64,000 nucleotides of DNA from Litchfieldella anticariensis FP35 = DSM 16096 (GTDB lineage: Bacteria; Pseudomonadota; Gammaproteobacteria; Pseudomonadales; Halomonadaceae): the NCBI RefSeq assembly GCF_000409775.1, contig NZ_KE332388.1, positions 1,085,676 to 1,149,675 of the forward strand. The letters are read 5' to 3'. The notes below the pieces were generated by a model. That model was given only the letters and a program-made list of their open reading frames with translations. It was not told the DNA's origin and searched no databases. The translations under genes were made by a program, and so were the position numbers. Below, piece by piece: positions 32,916-41,941 of the stretch (position 1 is its first letter; each line of letters begins with the position of its first letter).

Positions 32916-33890
32916 ATGCCCCGGGTTCTCATGCTTCACGACGAATCGCCGCGCTGCCGGGTCGTCGACCTCCCCCTTGCCGACCTCCCGCACCGGGCCA
33001 TAAGTGTCGATATCGATTATTCCGACCTCAACTATAAGGATGCCTTGGCCGTTACCGGCAAAGGCAAAATCGTGCGCGATTATCCTTTCGTGCCGGGCAT
33101 CGACTTCGTCGGCACTGTGCGTGAATCCCACCATGAACAATACGCTTCCGGTGATAGGGTCATCCTTACCGGTTGGGGGGTGGGGGAGCGATATTGGGGT
33201 GGCTACGCGGAGGCCATGAACGTTGATCCCGAGTGGCTAGTCCCCTGCCCCTCGCCGTTGAATTCACGTAAGGCCATGCTACTGGGTACGGCTGGCCTGA
33301 CCGCGATGCTTTGCATGATGCGCCTTGAAGAAGCCGGGTTGCCACCCGGCGCGGCAGTACTGGTGACCGGCGCCACCGGCGGTGTAGGAAGCTGGGCGGT
33401 TTCGATCCTGCATCATCTGGACTACGAGGTACACGCGGTAACCGGCAAGCCAGAACAGCGCGAATGGCTGGAGTCGCTGGGCGCCCGCGAAGTTCTCGAC
33501 CGCAGTGAATTCGAGGGTGAACCGCTGCCGCTCGAAAAAGGGCGTTGGGTCGGTGCCATCGATACCGTTGGCGGGCGTACGCTGGCCAATGTCCTGGCAC
33601 GAATGACGTATCACGGCCGCGTTGCTGCAGTGGGCTTGGCTGGTGGCACTGACCTGCCAACCACGGTCATGCCCTTCATCCTACGTGGTGTGTCCCTGCT
33701 CGGTACCGACAGCGTGATGATTCCCTTCGAACGCCGGCGGGCCGCCTGGCAACGACTCTCCGCCTTGCCCAACGGCTTGTTCGAACGCATGGCGGTCGAC
33801 GAGATTGGCCTCGAGCAGATCGAGCAACGAGCCGAAGACATGCTTGCTGGCAAGGTGCACGGCCGAGTCCTGATCAACCCGAAAAAATAG
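32916..33890 (+). CDS. acuI: AcuI/YhdH-type acrylyl-CoA reductase-like oxidoreductase
   Basis: Zinc-free medium-chain reductase of 324 residues. Family markers are DYSDLNYKDALAVTGKGKI, VPGIDFVGTV, GWGVGERYWGGYAE, LLGTAGLTAMLCMM, and the NADPH site VLVTGATGGVGSWAVSIL. AcuI reduces acryloyl-CoA to propionyl-CoA in DMSP or 3-hydroxypropionate metabolism; no DMSP gene is nearby, so the substrate is inferred. Start 32916 follows GAGGAG at good distance; the ATG at 32892 does not. Confidence 0.88.
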   Translation: MPRVLMLHDESPRCRVVDLPLADLPHRAISVDIDYSDLNYKDALAVTGKGKIVRDYPFVPGIDFVGTVRESHHEQYASGDRVILTGWGVGERYWGGYAEAMNVDPEWLVPCPSPLNSRKAMLLGTAGLTAMLCMMRLEEAGLPPGAAVLVTGATGGVGSWAVSILHHLDYEVHAVTGKPEQREWLESLGAREVLDRSEFEGEPLPLEKGRWVGAIDTVGGRTLANVLARMTYHGRVAAVGLAGGTDLPTTVMPFILRGVSLLGTDSVMIPFERRRAAWQRLSALPNGLFERMAVDEIGLEQIEQRAEDMLAGKVHGRVLINPKK

Positions 33891-33906
33891 GGCTCACCGG
33901 CAGTTC

Positions 33907-35334
33907 TCAACGGGACAGGATCATCGCCTCGAGATCTTCCGTCAACGGATCCAGAACCTGGGACCAACTCAGGTAAGGTGTACTGCCAGTACCGTTGACC
34001 AATACGGTGAAGACGCCCCAGCGCCCGCTCTGGGTACGAAAGTAGCCCCCGACGGAACGCACCGAGACAGGCTCGTTGAGCGTCCCCGTCTTGAGCATCA
34101 CATGGTCCTGGAAGACATGGCTTCCACGGCGGATGAAGCGCATCACGCCATTGGACGGCGACTGCAGGCCGGCAACGAAGCTGGGAAACAATGACGGCTG
34201 GTGGTACATGTGCTCCAGCAAGGCATTGACGCCAAGCGCGGAAGTACGATTCTCAGGGGTCAGGCCGCTGCCGCTGAGCAAGTGCAGAGGACCGTGGGCT
34301 GGCAGTTCTTGGGCGAAGCTCTCGAGCACCGCGCCGGCATCGCTCAACGATGCCCGCGGCGTCTTCACCAGATCGAGGCTCAGCACATCGGCCATGAAGT
34401 TGTTGGAATAGTTGAGGGTGCGCAGTAACAGTTCCTGTAAGGGTTTGCTCTCCACGGCGGCCAGCTGTCGAGCACTTGGCGGCGGTTGAGTGATGCTGGT
34501 GGTATAGCCGCCGCTGACGCTGACGCCAGCCTGCTCAAGCAACGACGACAGAATCTGAGCGCTCTGGATCGCCGGGTCGGAACTCGAGCGATAGACCGTG
34601 CGAGGCAACGTCTCCTGTGCAATTGCGCCACGAAATACCATGACATCGCCATGGCCATTGGTCACTCGCTCGGCATCGAGTTCAGTGCTCCCATCAGCAG
34701 CAACGGTCGACACCCCATTCTCGACCTCAGTGGTCGGCACCACGGTATCGCAGCTCGATAGGCGTGCGGCTTCCCCCGGTTGTGAACCGGGCGCCACATT
34801 CATGCACCAACTGCCGAAGTTGACTCCCGCCGAGGAGAGCTGCGCACTATAGGTATTCGCTGAACGAGAGCGTGACTCGCAACGGTCGGTGGTGATGCAC
34901 TCCACCGGCCCGAAGCGCCATTGGCTGACCACCAGCTGTCCATTGACCCCTCGTACGCCACGCTGACGCAGCTCCTGAACCAACCGCCACAGATCCTCCG
35001 AGGCCAGCGCCGGATCGCCGCCGCCTTCCAACACCAAGTCGCCCTGCAGAATGCCATTGGCGTCGATCTCGCCGACTGAGACCAGCCGCGTGGAGAAGGT
35101 GTGTTGCGGCCCCCAGCGCTTCAGCGCCGCTGCCGACACATACAGCTTGGACACCGATGCCGGTGACAAAAGCCGATTGGCGTCGATCTCCCCCAGCACT
35201 TCACCATCATCCAGCAAGCGTGCCTGGGCGCCGATCACGAAACCTTTGTTGGCGAGTTGGGAAAGGTGGGAAAAGCCAGCGCCCAAGACGGTGAGCGGTA
35301 GCAGGCAGAGCACGAATAACGACAGACGCAACAT
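33907..35334 (-). CDS. dacB: D-Ala-D-Ala carboxypeptidase/endopeptidase (PBP4 type)
   Basis: Periplasmic S13 peptidase that trims or cuts peptidoglycan cross-links. The 475-residue protein begins with a signal peptide (MLRLSLFVLCLLPLTVLGAG) and has all three serine-enzyme motifs: SVSK at residues 60-63, SNN in YSNNFMADVL, and KTG in LKTGTLNEPVS. The long insertion between motifs 1 and 2, containing two cysteine-bounded segments, matches PBP4. Transcribed toward acuI, which ends 16 bp away on the other strand. Confidence 0.93.
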   Translation of the reverse strand: MLRLSLFVLCLLPLTVLGAGFSHLSQLANKGFVIGAQARLLDDGEVLGEIDANRLLSPASVSKLYVSAAALKRWGPQHTFSTRLVSVGEIDANGILQGDLVLEGGGDPALASEDLWRLVQELRQRGVRGVNGQLVVSQWRFGPVECITTDRCESRSRSANTYSAQLSSAGVNFGSWCMNVAPGSQPGEAARLSSCDTVVPTTEVENGVSTVAADGSTELDAERVTNGHGDVMVFRGAIAQETLPRTVYRSSSDPAIQSAQILSSLLEQAGVSVSGGYTTSITQPPPSARQLAAVESKPLQELLLRTLNYSNNFMADVLSLDLVKTPRASLSDAGAVLESFAQELPAHGPLHLLSGSGLTPENRTSALGVNALLEHMYHQPSLFPSFVAGLQSPSNGVMRFIRRGSHVFQDHVMLKTGTLNEPVSVRSVGGYFRTQSGRWGVFTVLVNGTGSTPYLSWSQVLDPLTEDLEAMILSR

Positions 35335-35374
35335 AGAGGAGAACCCACAACCTTTTGATGATGATATGCCACGC

Positions 35375-35704
35375 TTAGTGCGTGGAAACCTTGGAAAATA
35401 CCTGAATCACGACCACTCCGCCGATGATCATCGCCAACCCCAGAATGGCGGGCAGATCCAGTGTCTCGCCATAGACCAGGATGCCGATCAGAGTAATCAG
35501 CACGATGCCTAACCCCGCCCAGAAGGCATAAGCGATCCCCACGGGTAGCGTGCGCAGTACCAGCGTCAGCATATAGAACGCCATGGCATACCCCACCAAC
35601 ACCAGCACGCTAGGCCACAATCTCGTGAATTCGTTGGACGCTTTGAGGGCGCTGGTGGCGATCACTTCGGCAACGATCGCCAACCCCAGATAGACGTAGA
35701 CCAT
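35375..35704 (-). CDS. SMR-family small multidrug/cation transporter
   Basis: Four-helix membrane protein of 109 residues. The membrane glutamate needed for proton/drug exchange is present in LAIVAEVIATSALKAS, and WPSVLVLVGYAMAFYMLTLVL, VGIAYAFWAGLGIVLITLIG and ILGLAMIIGGVVVIQVFS are the other three helices. It is closest in feel to EmrE/QacE-type SMR proteins, which export quaternary amines; some halophile homologues import betaine. It sits between dacB and a trmB-like gene on the same strand. Confidence 0.88.
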   Translation of the reverse strand: MVYVYLGLAIVAEVIATSALKASNEFTRLWPSVLVLVGYAMAFYMLTLVLRTLPVGIAYAFWAGLGIVLITLIGILVYGETLDLPAILGLAMIIGGVVVIQVFSKVSTH

Positions 35705-35722
35705 GATCGTATCCTTCGACTG

Positions 35723-36409
35723 TCAACGAGCGGGTGGAAAACCGGGAGCGTAAGGCAAGACGACACGACATCGCCAGAGTGCCTGACCGCTGAGATGGTA
35801 CTTGCGCTCGAAGGGCGTCAGGCATTCATCCTCCGGAACATGGCGCTCGACCACTGCTTCGATGCCTGTTGCCTGGCCCAATGCCAGACAGAATTCTTCG
35901 ACATACAGTCGCCAGTTGGAACGCAGTTCCAACTGTCCCCCAAGTGCCAAAATGGTTGGGAAGACCGGGTGCCCGTGCCAGCGCATCTTGAGATGTACCG
36001 CCTTGGGATAAGGATTGGGATAGAGCAGGAAGTGCTGCGCTGGACGCCAGCCTGCCGTCAGAGCCAAACGCCAAAAATCCACCAGATCGGCCCGCACCAG
36101 CAAGGCGTTGTCAGGCAGGCTCCCGTGCTTGCGAGACAAACGATCGGCGCTGCGATCGACGCCGATCACCGCATGCTCGGGATATCGCCGTGCCAACACG
36201 CGAGTCGATAGTCCCACTCCACAACCGGCATCCAGGATCAAGGGCAGACGACGCTCATCGAGCCAATGCTGGGCATCGTCGAAAGCCTCGCGATTATGCT
36301 CGGCTACTGGCTTGCGCAATGGATGCCGAAGCGCACGACTGACCCGCCATGCCAAGTGCTCATGAGGTCCGGCTTGGTTGGTGACAATGGAACGAGAGGC
36401 AACGTGCAT
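35723..36409 (-). CDS. TrmB-like SAM-dependent methyltransferase
   Basis: 228-residue Rossmann methyltransferase with the SAM motif LILDAGCGVGLSTRVLARRYPE, the acidic partner VIGVDRSADRLSR, and FLLYPNPYPKAVHLKMRWHGHP, which resembles the PDPWxKxRHxKRR motif of tRNA (guanine-46-N7)-methyltransferase TrmB but is diverged. The true trmB usually sits beside mutY or thiG, neither seen here, so this is probably a paralogue with an unverified RNA substrate. Its upstream region carries a strong promoter followed at once by an intrinsic terminator. Confidence 0.7.
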   Translation of the reverse strand: MHVASRSIVTNQAGPHEHLAWRVSRALRHPLRKPVAEHNREAFDDAQHWLDERRLPLILDAGCGVGLSTRVLARRYPEHAVIGVDRSADRLSRKHGSLPDNALLVRADLVDFWRLALTAGWRPAQHFLLYPNPYPKAVHLKMRWHGHPVFPTILALGGQLELRSNWRLYVEEFCLALGQATGIEAVVERHVPEDECLTPFERKYHLSGQALWRCRVVLPYAPGFPPAR

Positions 36410-36498
36410 GGGCGTTAATGGAGTGACGGCAAATTTGACGAAGGCGTCATGTTACCAGGCACCAGGGACAAGATGCCCGGCGGGACAAAAATTGCTAC

Positions 36499-36533
36499 AA
36501 AAAAATGGCGCTCCCCGAAGCGAGGATGCGCCA
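36499..36533 (-). terminator. Intrinsic terminator upstream of the trmB-like gene
   Basis: Minus strand TGGCGC-(A)-TCCTC, short loop, GGGGA-GCGCCA, then seven U residues. It stands about 30-60 bp downstream of a good promoter and 90 bp before the methyltransferase start, so it must end a very short transcript or act as an attenuator. Confidence 0.75.
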
Positions 36534-36565
36534 ATACCAACTCGTATGACTCAAACAGCCGTTTC

Positions 36566-36594
36566 ATCATAGCGCGGTCACTCGTTGGTATCAA
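36566..36594 (-). promoter_or_regulatory. Sigma70-type promoter reading toward the trmB-like gene
   Basis: Minus strand -35 TTGATA (36589-36594), 17-bp spacer, -10 TATGAT (36566-36571), five of six matches in each box. Expected start is near 36559. Confidence 0.6.
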
Positions 36595-36733
36595 ACATTC
36601 GTTTTACGACAAGTTTCCCTATTTCGGCGACTATTGTTGGGTCGGGCCGCATGACGCCATGGCTGCGCCGGTGCTATCATCGCGACACTCTATCGACAAT
36701 ATGACTCGTCAACAGCACAACGAGGAACGCGGC

Positions 36734-38641
36734 TTGTCACAGTTACCGGTGATTGTCGGCATGGGCGGGGTCAATGCCGCCGGCAGAACCTCGGGTCATC
36801 AAGCGTATCGTCGTACGGTACTCGATGCCCTGCACAAGGACGACCAGACTCGCACTGTGGTCGGACTGGCGGCGATGATGCGCCTGGCCAGCCACCATGA
36901 CGACGGCCACTGGCGCGATACCAGCGGGGCGACTCTCGATGCCTCGGAACTCGCAGCGCGCTATCGCCAGCAAGTGCTCGACCATACCCTGATTCGCCGC
37001 ATCGAAGACCCCCGCTTCAACGCCGATGGTATCCCCGCCAACCGTCAGGCGCAGCTGTCGTTCGATTCGCCGCATACCTTTCGAGTGCGTCGGCGCCAAT
37101 TGCCCGACGACCTGCCAGAAACGTGGCAAGTTCGCGAAATCGACCGCCATACCCTGGAAGTGACCGTGCCGGCCGGCCCGTTCGATGTCATGCTGCCCGA
37201 ACGTCGCCCTGCACAGGTTCGCGCCGCTGGGCAAATACCCAGCGGCTTCGAGCCCAGTCAGCTTTACCGCAGCGTGCACCACCCCCGCGGGTTATCGATG
37301 GCTATCTTCGGCGCCTCCGACTGCCTGGGACAAAGCGGCCTCGACTGGGACACTCTGCGTGATCGCCTCGATCCGGATGCCATCGCCGTCTATGCCGGCA
37401 ACTCGATTGGCCAACTCGACGACGAAGGCTGGGGCGGCCTACTCAAGAGTTTCGTTTCGGGCCAACGCGCCACGTCCAAGCAGATGCCACTGGGCTATGG
37501 TCAAATGCCCGCCGACTTCCTCAACGCCTACGTACTCGGCAGTGTTGGCTCCACTGGAGCCATTCAAGGCGCCTGCGCTACCTTTCTCTACAATCTGCGC
37601 CTGGGTATCGAGGATATCGCCAGTGGACGTCGCCGTGTGGTCATGGTGGGCACCTCCGATGCGCCGATCACCCCCGAGATCATTGAGGGGTTCCGTGCCA
37701 TGGGCGCGCTGGCCGATGACGAAAGCCTCAAGGTTCTGGATGCCCTCACCCTACTGACCGATGCCGACTATCAGCGTGCCTGTCGTCCCTTCGCACGCAA
37801 CTGCGGCTTCACCATTGCCGAAGCCAGCCAGTTCCTGCTACTGATGGACGATACCCTGGCACTGGAAACCGGGGCCCAGATCCTCGGTTCCGTTCCTGGT
37901 GTATTCACTAATGCCGATGGCTGGAAACGCTCGATCTCGGCTCCCGGCATCGGCAACTACATCACACTCGGCAAAGCGGTAGCGCTAGCCCGCCAGATTC
38001 TCGGTGACGAGGCACTCAGGCAACGCACCTTCCTGCATGCCCATGGCACCAGTACCCCCAAGAACCGGGTGACGGAATCTCATGTCTTCGACTTGATCGC
38101 CCGCGCTTATGGCATCGAAGCGTGGCCAGTGGTAGCGGTCAAGGCTTTCGTCGGCCACTCGCAAGGCAGCGCCGCCGGCGACCAATTGGCTAGTGCTTTG
38201 GGTAGCTTCGCACTTGGTCTTCTGCCGGGGATTCCCACCCTGGACGCCGTGGCCGAGGATGTTTATGCCGAACGTCTGCGCTTCTCGCGCCTCCCCGAAG
38301 CCTTCGATGCCGAGGCTGCCTTCATCAATGCCAAGGGCTTCGGTGGCAACAATGCCACCGGCCTAGTATTGTCGCCGAAAGTGACCGAGCGGCTACTGAT
38401 CAAGCGACACGGGCAAGCAGCCATCGATGCCTGGAAAACCCGCCAAGCGGCAACCCTCGAAGCCTCCAGTGCCTATGAGCGACAGGCCGACGAGGGGCAC
38501 TTCCAGGCACTCTATCGCTTCGGCGAAGGCGTACTGGAAGGCACTGAGCTAGAGATCAGTGCTGAACATATCAGGATTCCTGGCTATGCCCAGCCAGTAT
38601 CGCTGGCCGTCGACAACCCTTTCGGTTCCGTCAACGATTGA
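36734..38641 (+). CDS. fabY: Beta-ketoacyl-ACP synthase FabY (fatty acid initiation)
   Basis: In Pseudomonas aeruginosa FabY condenses acetyl-CoA with malonyl-ACP to start fatty acid synthesis in place of FabH. Here the 635-residue frame starts with TTG 36734 (SQLPVIVGMGGVNAAGR), preceded by GAGGA at 7 bp; this matches the family N-terminus, unlike the upstream ATGs at 36449 and 36701. The thiolase-fold catalytic cysteine is about residue 281 in GACATFLYNL, with the histidines in HAHGTSTPKNRVTES and AFVGHSQGSAAGDQ. coaD follows after 18 bp. Confidence 0.88.
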   Translation: MSQLPVIVGMGGVNAAGRTSGHQAYRRTVLDALHKDDQTRTVVGLAAMMRLASHHDDGHWRDTSGATLDASELAARYRQQVLDHTLIRRIEDPRFNADGIPANRQAQLSFDSPHTFRVRRRQLPDDLPETWQVREIDRHTLEVTVPAGPFDVMLPERRPAQVRAAGQIPSGFEPSQLYRSVHHPRGLSMAIFGASDCLGQSGLDWDTLRDRLDPDAIAVYAGNSIGQLDDEGWGGLLKSFVSGQRATSKQMPLGYGQMPADFLNAYVLGSVGSTGAIQGACATFLYNLRLGIEDIASGRRRVVMVGTSDAPITPEIIEGFRAMGALADDESLKVLDALTLLTDADYQRACRPFARNCGFTIAEASQFLLLMDDTLALETGAQILGSVPGVFTNADGWKRSISAPGIGNYITLGKAVALARQILGDEALRQRTFLHAHGTSTPKNRVTESHVFDLIARAYGIEAWPVVAVKAFVGHSQGSAAGDQLASALGSFALGLLPGIPTLDAVAEDVYAERLRFSRLPEAFDAEAAFINAKGFGGNNATGLVLSPKVTERLLIKRHGQAAIDAWKTRQAATLEASSAYERQADEGHFQALYRFGEGVLEGTELEISAEHIRIPGYAQPVSLAVDNPFGSVND

Positions 38642-39139
<498 letters not shown>

Positions 39140-39162
39140 GTACTGCGCTAAGGAAGCATTGA

Positions 39163-39420
<258 letters not shown>

Positions 39421-39802
39421 GCTACACCGAACCGGTATCTGTCATCCAACGCCCCGCCGGACTGAACTGACCCCCAAGCGACAGATTCCTTGCCTTGCAA
39501 CATCCTGGCCGCGACGACCGGAGACTCGCTAGTATGAGCGGTTGGCTACATATTTTCCCACCCAGCACCCCCGACTTCGAACCGTAGTTACCCATTTTTC
39601 TGAGCACTACGTCGCTCTCGCGACTTATGACAACCATCAATCGCATGAGAAAGCTCAGACAATTCTCTGGCGCTAAGTAAAACTTGCCCCTAGACTTCTC
39701 TGTGTAATATTTGGTTACAAAAACTTACTCTAAAAAAGGCTCGGCGAATGTGGCAATTGGATGCCACAGGCTAGGCCTACCGATCATGCAGAGGAACGTA
39801 AG
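39421..39802. other. 382-bp intergenic region with a possible promoter
   Basis: No gene or terminator hairpin seen. AT content rises after 39655. TGTGTAATAT at 39701-39710 could be an extended -10 for the outer membrane barrel gene, but no -35 at standard spacing is convincing. Confidence 0.4.
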
Positions 39803-40432
39803 ATGAAGCGTCTTACCACCGCCACCGCGATTTTGACCTCACTGCTCAGTGCATCGGCCCTTGCTCAGAGCTACCAACAAGACCTCAATACTGGCCTTTA
39901 TCTGGGCGCTGGCATCGGACAGTCCAAGCTGGATAACGACACCCTGGACTTCCTGAGTGACGCCGGTGCCAATACTGACGACAGCGATACCGGCTACAAA
40001 CTGTTCATGGGCTATGATTTCGGTCCCAACTTTGCCTTGGAAGCCAGTTACCTAGACTTCGGTGATTTCACAGCCAGCGCCAGTGGCTTCATTGATGGGA
40101 CTCCTGCCTCTGCAAATGCCAAATTAAACATCGATGGTTTTGGTTTGGGATTGCTAGGGCGGCTGCCGATCCAAGGCGGCTTCAGCATCCATGCCAAAGT
40201 AGGTTTGATCGCTTGGGATGCTGAATTGAGTGGAAAAGCCATATACGACGGAGAGACAGTCTTTGAGGCGAGCGAAGGTGCCGATGGTACCGACCACTTC
40301 TATGGCGTGGGCGCCGAGTATGTAATCAATCGGGTGATGGTGCGCGCCGAATACGAACGTTACGATCTCAGCGACAGCGGCGAGGATTTCACCATCGACC
40401 TTCTTTCGGGCAGCGTCGGCTACCTTTTCTAG
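39803..40432 (+). CDS. Outer membrane beta-barrel protein
   Basis: 209-residue exported protein with a clear signal peptide (MKRLTTATAILTSLLSASALA) and alternating strands rich in Gly and aromatic residues: LYLGAGIGQSKLD, YKLFMGYDFGPNFALEASYLDFG, GFGLGLLGRLPI and a final strand ending in GYLF with the terminal Phe required for BAM-dependent insertion. It matches the small eight-stranded OmpA-like/OmpW-like barrel class. ATG 39803 follows GAGGAAC. It is a single-gene unit with a terminator at 40459-40492. Confidence 0.85.
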   Translation: MKRLTTATAILTSLLSASALAQSYQQDLNTGLYLGAGIGQSKLDNDTLDFLSDAGANTDDSDTGYKLFMGYDFGPNFALEASYLDFGDFTASASGFIDGTPASANAKLNIDGFGLGLLGRLPIQGGFSIHAKVGLIAWDAELSGKAIYDGETVFEASEGADGTDHFYGVGAEYVINRVMVRAEYERYDLSDSGEDFTIDLLSGSVGYLF

Positions 40433-40458
40433 GTATCAGTATCAGCATCCGCATGATC

Positions 40459-40492
40459 AAGACAGCCCCGCCTCGGGGGCTGTCTTGTTTTT
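40459..40492 (+). terminator. Intrinsic terminator after the outer membrane barrel gene
   Basis: Perfect 11-bp stem AAGACAGCCCC, loop GCCTCG, GGGGCTGTCTT, followed by GTTTTT. Confidence 0.9.
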
Positions 40493-40543
40493 CTGGTCAG
40501 CGTTATTCTGGCAAATCACTATCAAGCCCGATAAGGAAACCAG

Positions 40544-41878
40544 TTGTCTCCGTCCTCTCCCTACCGCCGTATCTGGCTGTTGGCCTGGCCGATCATCCTA
40601 TCGAACATCACCGTGCCACTGTTGGGTCTGGTCGATACCGCGGTGGTGGGCCATCTCCCGGACTCACGCTATCTGGCGGGAGTGACGCTAGGCGCAACAC
40701 TGTTCAGCTTCCTCTACTGGGGATTCGGCTTCCTGCGCATGGGTACCACCGGGCTGACCTCTCAGGCGGTAGGCCGCGAAAACGACACCGCAGTGCGCAA
40801 CCTGCTCGGCCAGTCGCTGTTGATGGCCACGGTCATCGGCGTGTCGTTGATCCTTCTGTCCCGGCCGTTGATCACCTTTGGATTGTGGTTGCTCGACGGC
40901 AGCGAGGTGGCCACCGAATTGGCTGCGGAGTATGCCCAGATTCGCATTCTCTCGGCGCCGGCGGTGCTGGCCAACTATGCCATCCTTGGCTGGTTTCTCG
41001 GTCAGCAGAATTCGCGCGTCACACTTGCCATCCTGGTGCTGACCAATAGCGTCAACATCGTGCTCGACCTGGCATTCGTGATTGGACTGGGGATGACCAG
41101 CGATGGTGTGGCGTGGGCCTCGATGATCGCCGACTATACGGCCCTGGCTTTCGGACTATGGCTAGTCGCCCGCCAGCTCCACCTACTGCAAGGACGCTTC
41201 CTTCGCGAGCGGATTCTCAGGCTCGCTGCCTACGGTGAATTGTGGCAGGTCAACGCTCACCTGTTCGTGCGCACCTTGGGCCTGCTGTTCGCCACGGCCT
41301 TCTTCACCGCACAAGGTGCCAGCCTCGGTGATAACGTGCTGGCCGCCAATGCCGTGCTGCTACAATTCATCATGCTCACGTCCTATGGTCTGGATGGCTT
41401 TGCACATGCCGCCGAAGCGGTGACCGGGCGCGCCGTAGGCGGACGCCGTTGGGATGAGTTCGGCCAGGCGGTACGAGCCGCAGCGCGCTTATCGTTGCTG
41501 ACTGCCGGTGGTGCGGCGCTGGTCTTCGCATTGGGGGGGAATCTGCTGATCGCGCTGTTGACCAACTTGCCTGAGGTGAGAGCCGCCGCCGCCGACTACT
41601 TGCCATGGATGGTCGCCATGCCGCTGATCGCTGTCTGGAGCTATCTACTGGATGGGGTGTTCATCGGCGCCACGGCCACCCGCGAGATGCGAAATAGCAT
41701 TTTTGCAGGTCTGGCCATCTATCTGCCCGTCTGGTGGTTGACCCAACCGTTGGCCAATCATGGCCTTTGGTTGGCCTTCTTCGCCTTCACCATGGTGCGC
41801 TCGGCGACTCTGGCCGGCTATTATCTTCGTTACCGTCGCACACGCTGGATGGCGACATGTGGCGTTGACCAATGCTGA
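40544..41878 (+). CDS. dinF: MATE-family efflux transporter (DinF branch)
   Basis: 444-residue membrane protein with about twelve helices in two six-helix halves. The N-terminus RRIWLLAWPIILSNITVPLLGLVDTAVVGHL and GTTGLTSQAVGRENDTA are DinF-type MATE signatures; the second half starts ELWQVNAHLFVRTLGLLFATAF. These pumps export cationic compounds using Na+ or H+. TTG 40544 is the start, with AAGGAAA 8 bp upstream and no in-frame ATG before the first helix. No LexA box was found, so SOS control as in Escherichia coli dinF is not supported. Confidence 0.9.
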   Translation: MSPSSPYRRIWLLAWPIILSNITVPLLGLVDTAVVGHLPDSRYLAGVTLGATLFSFLYWGFGFLRMGTTGLTSQAVGRENDTAVRNLLGQSLLMATVIGVSLILLSRPLITFGLWLLDGSEVATELAAEYAQIRILSAPAVLANYAILGWFLGQQNSRVTLAILVLTNSVNIVLDLAFVIGLGMTSDGVAWASMIADYTALAFGLWLVARQLHLLQGRFLRERILRLAAYGELWQVNAHLFVRTLGLLFATAFFTAQGASLGDNVLAANAVLLQFIMLTSYGLDGFAHAAEAVTGRAVGGRRWDEFGQAVRAAARLSLLTAGGAALVFALGGNLLIALLTNLPEVRAAAADYLPWMVAMPLIAVWSYLLDGVFIGATATREMRNSIFAGLAIYLPVWWLTQPLANHGLWLAFFAFTMVRSATLAGYYLRYRRTRWMATCGVDQC

Positions 41879-41941
41879 TGGAGCAAGGCAAGGTAAAGAG
41901 CCAGATTTGGAACTCCCTAAATCAATAAAAGCGATAATACC

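Noticed and set aside
40544..41878. SOS control of the dinF-like gene
   Set aside because: No CTGT-N8-ACAG box was seen upstream and no lexA gene precedes it.
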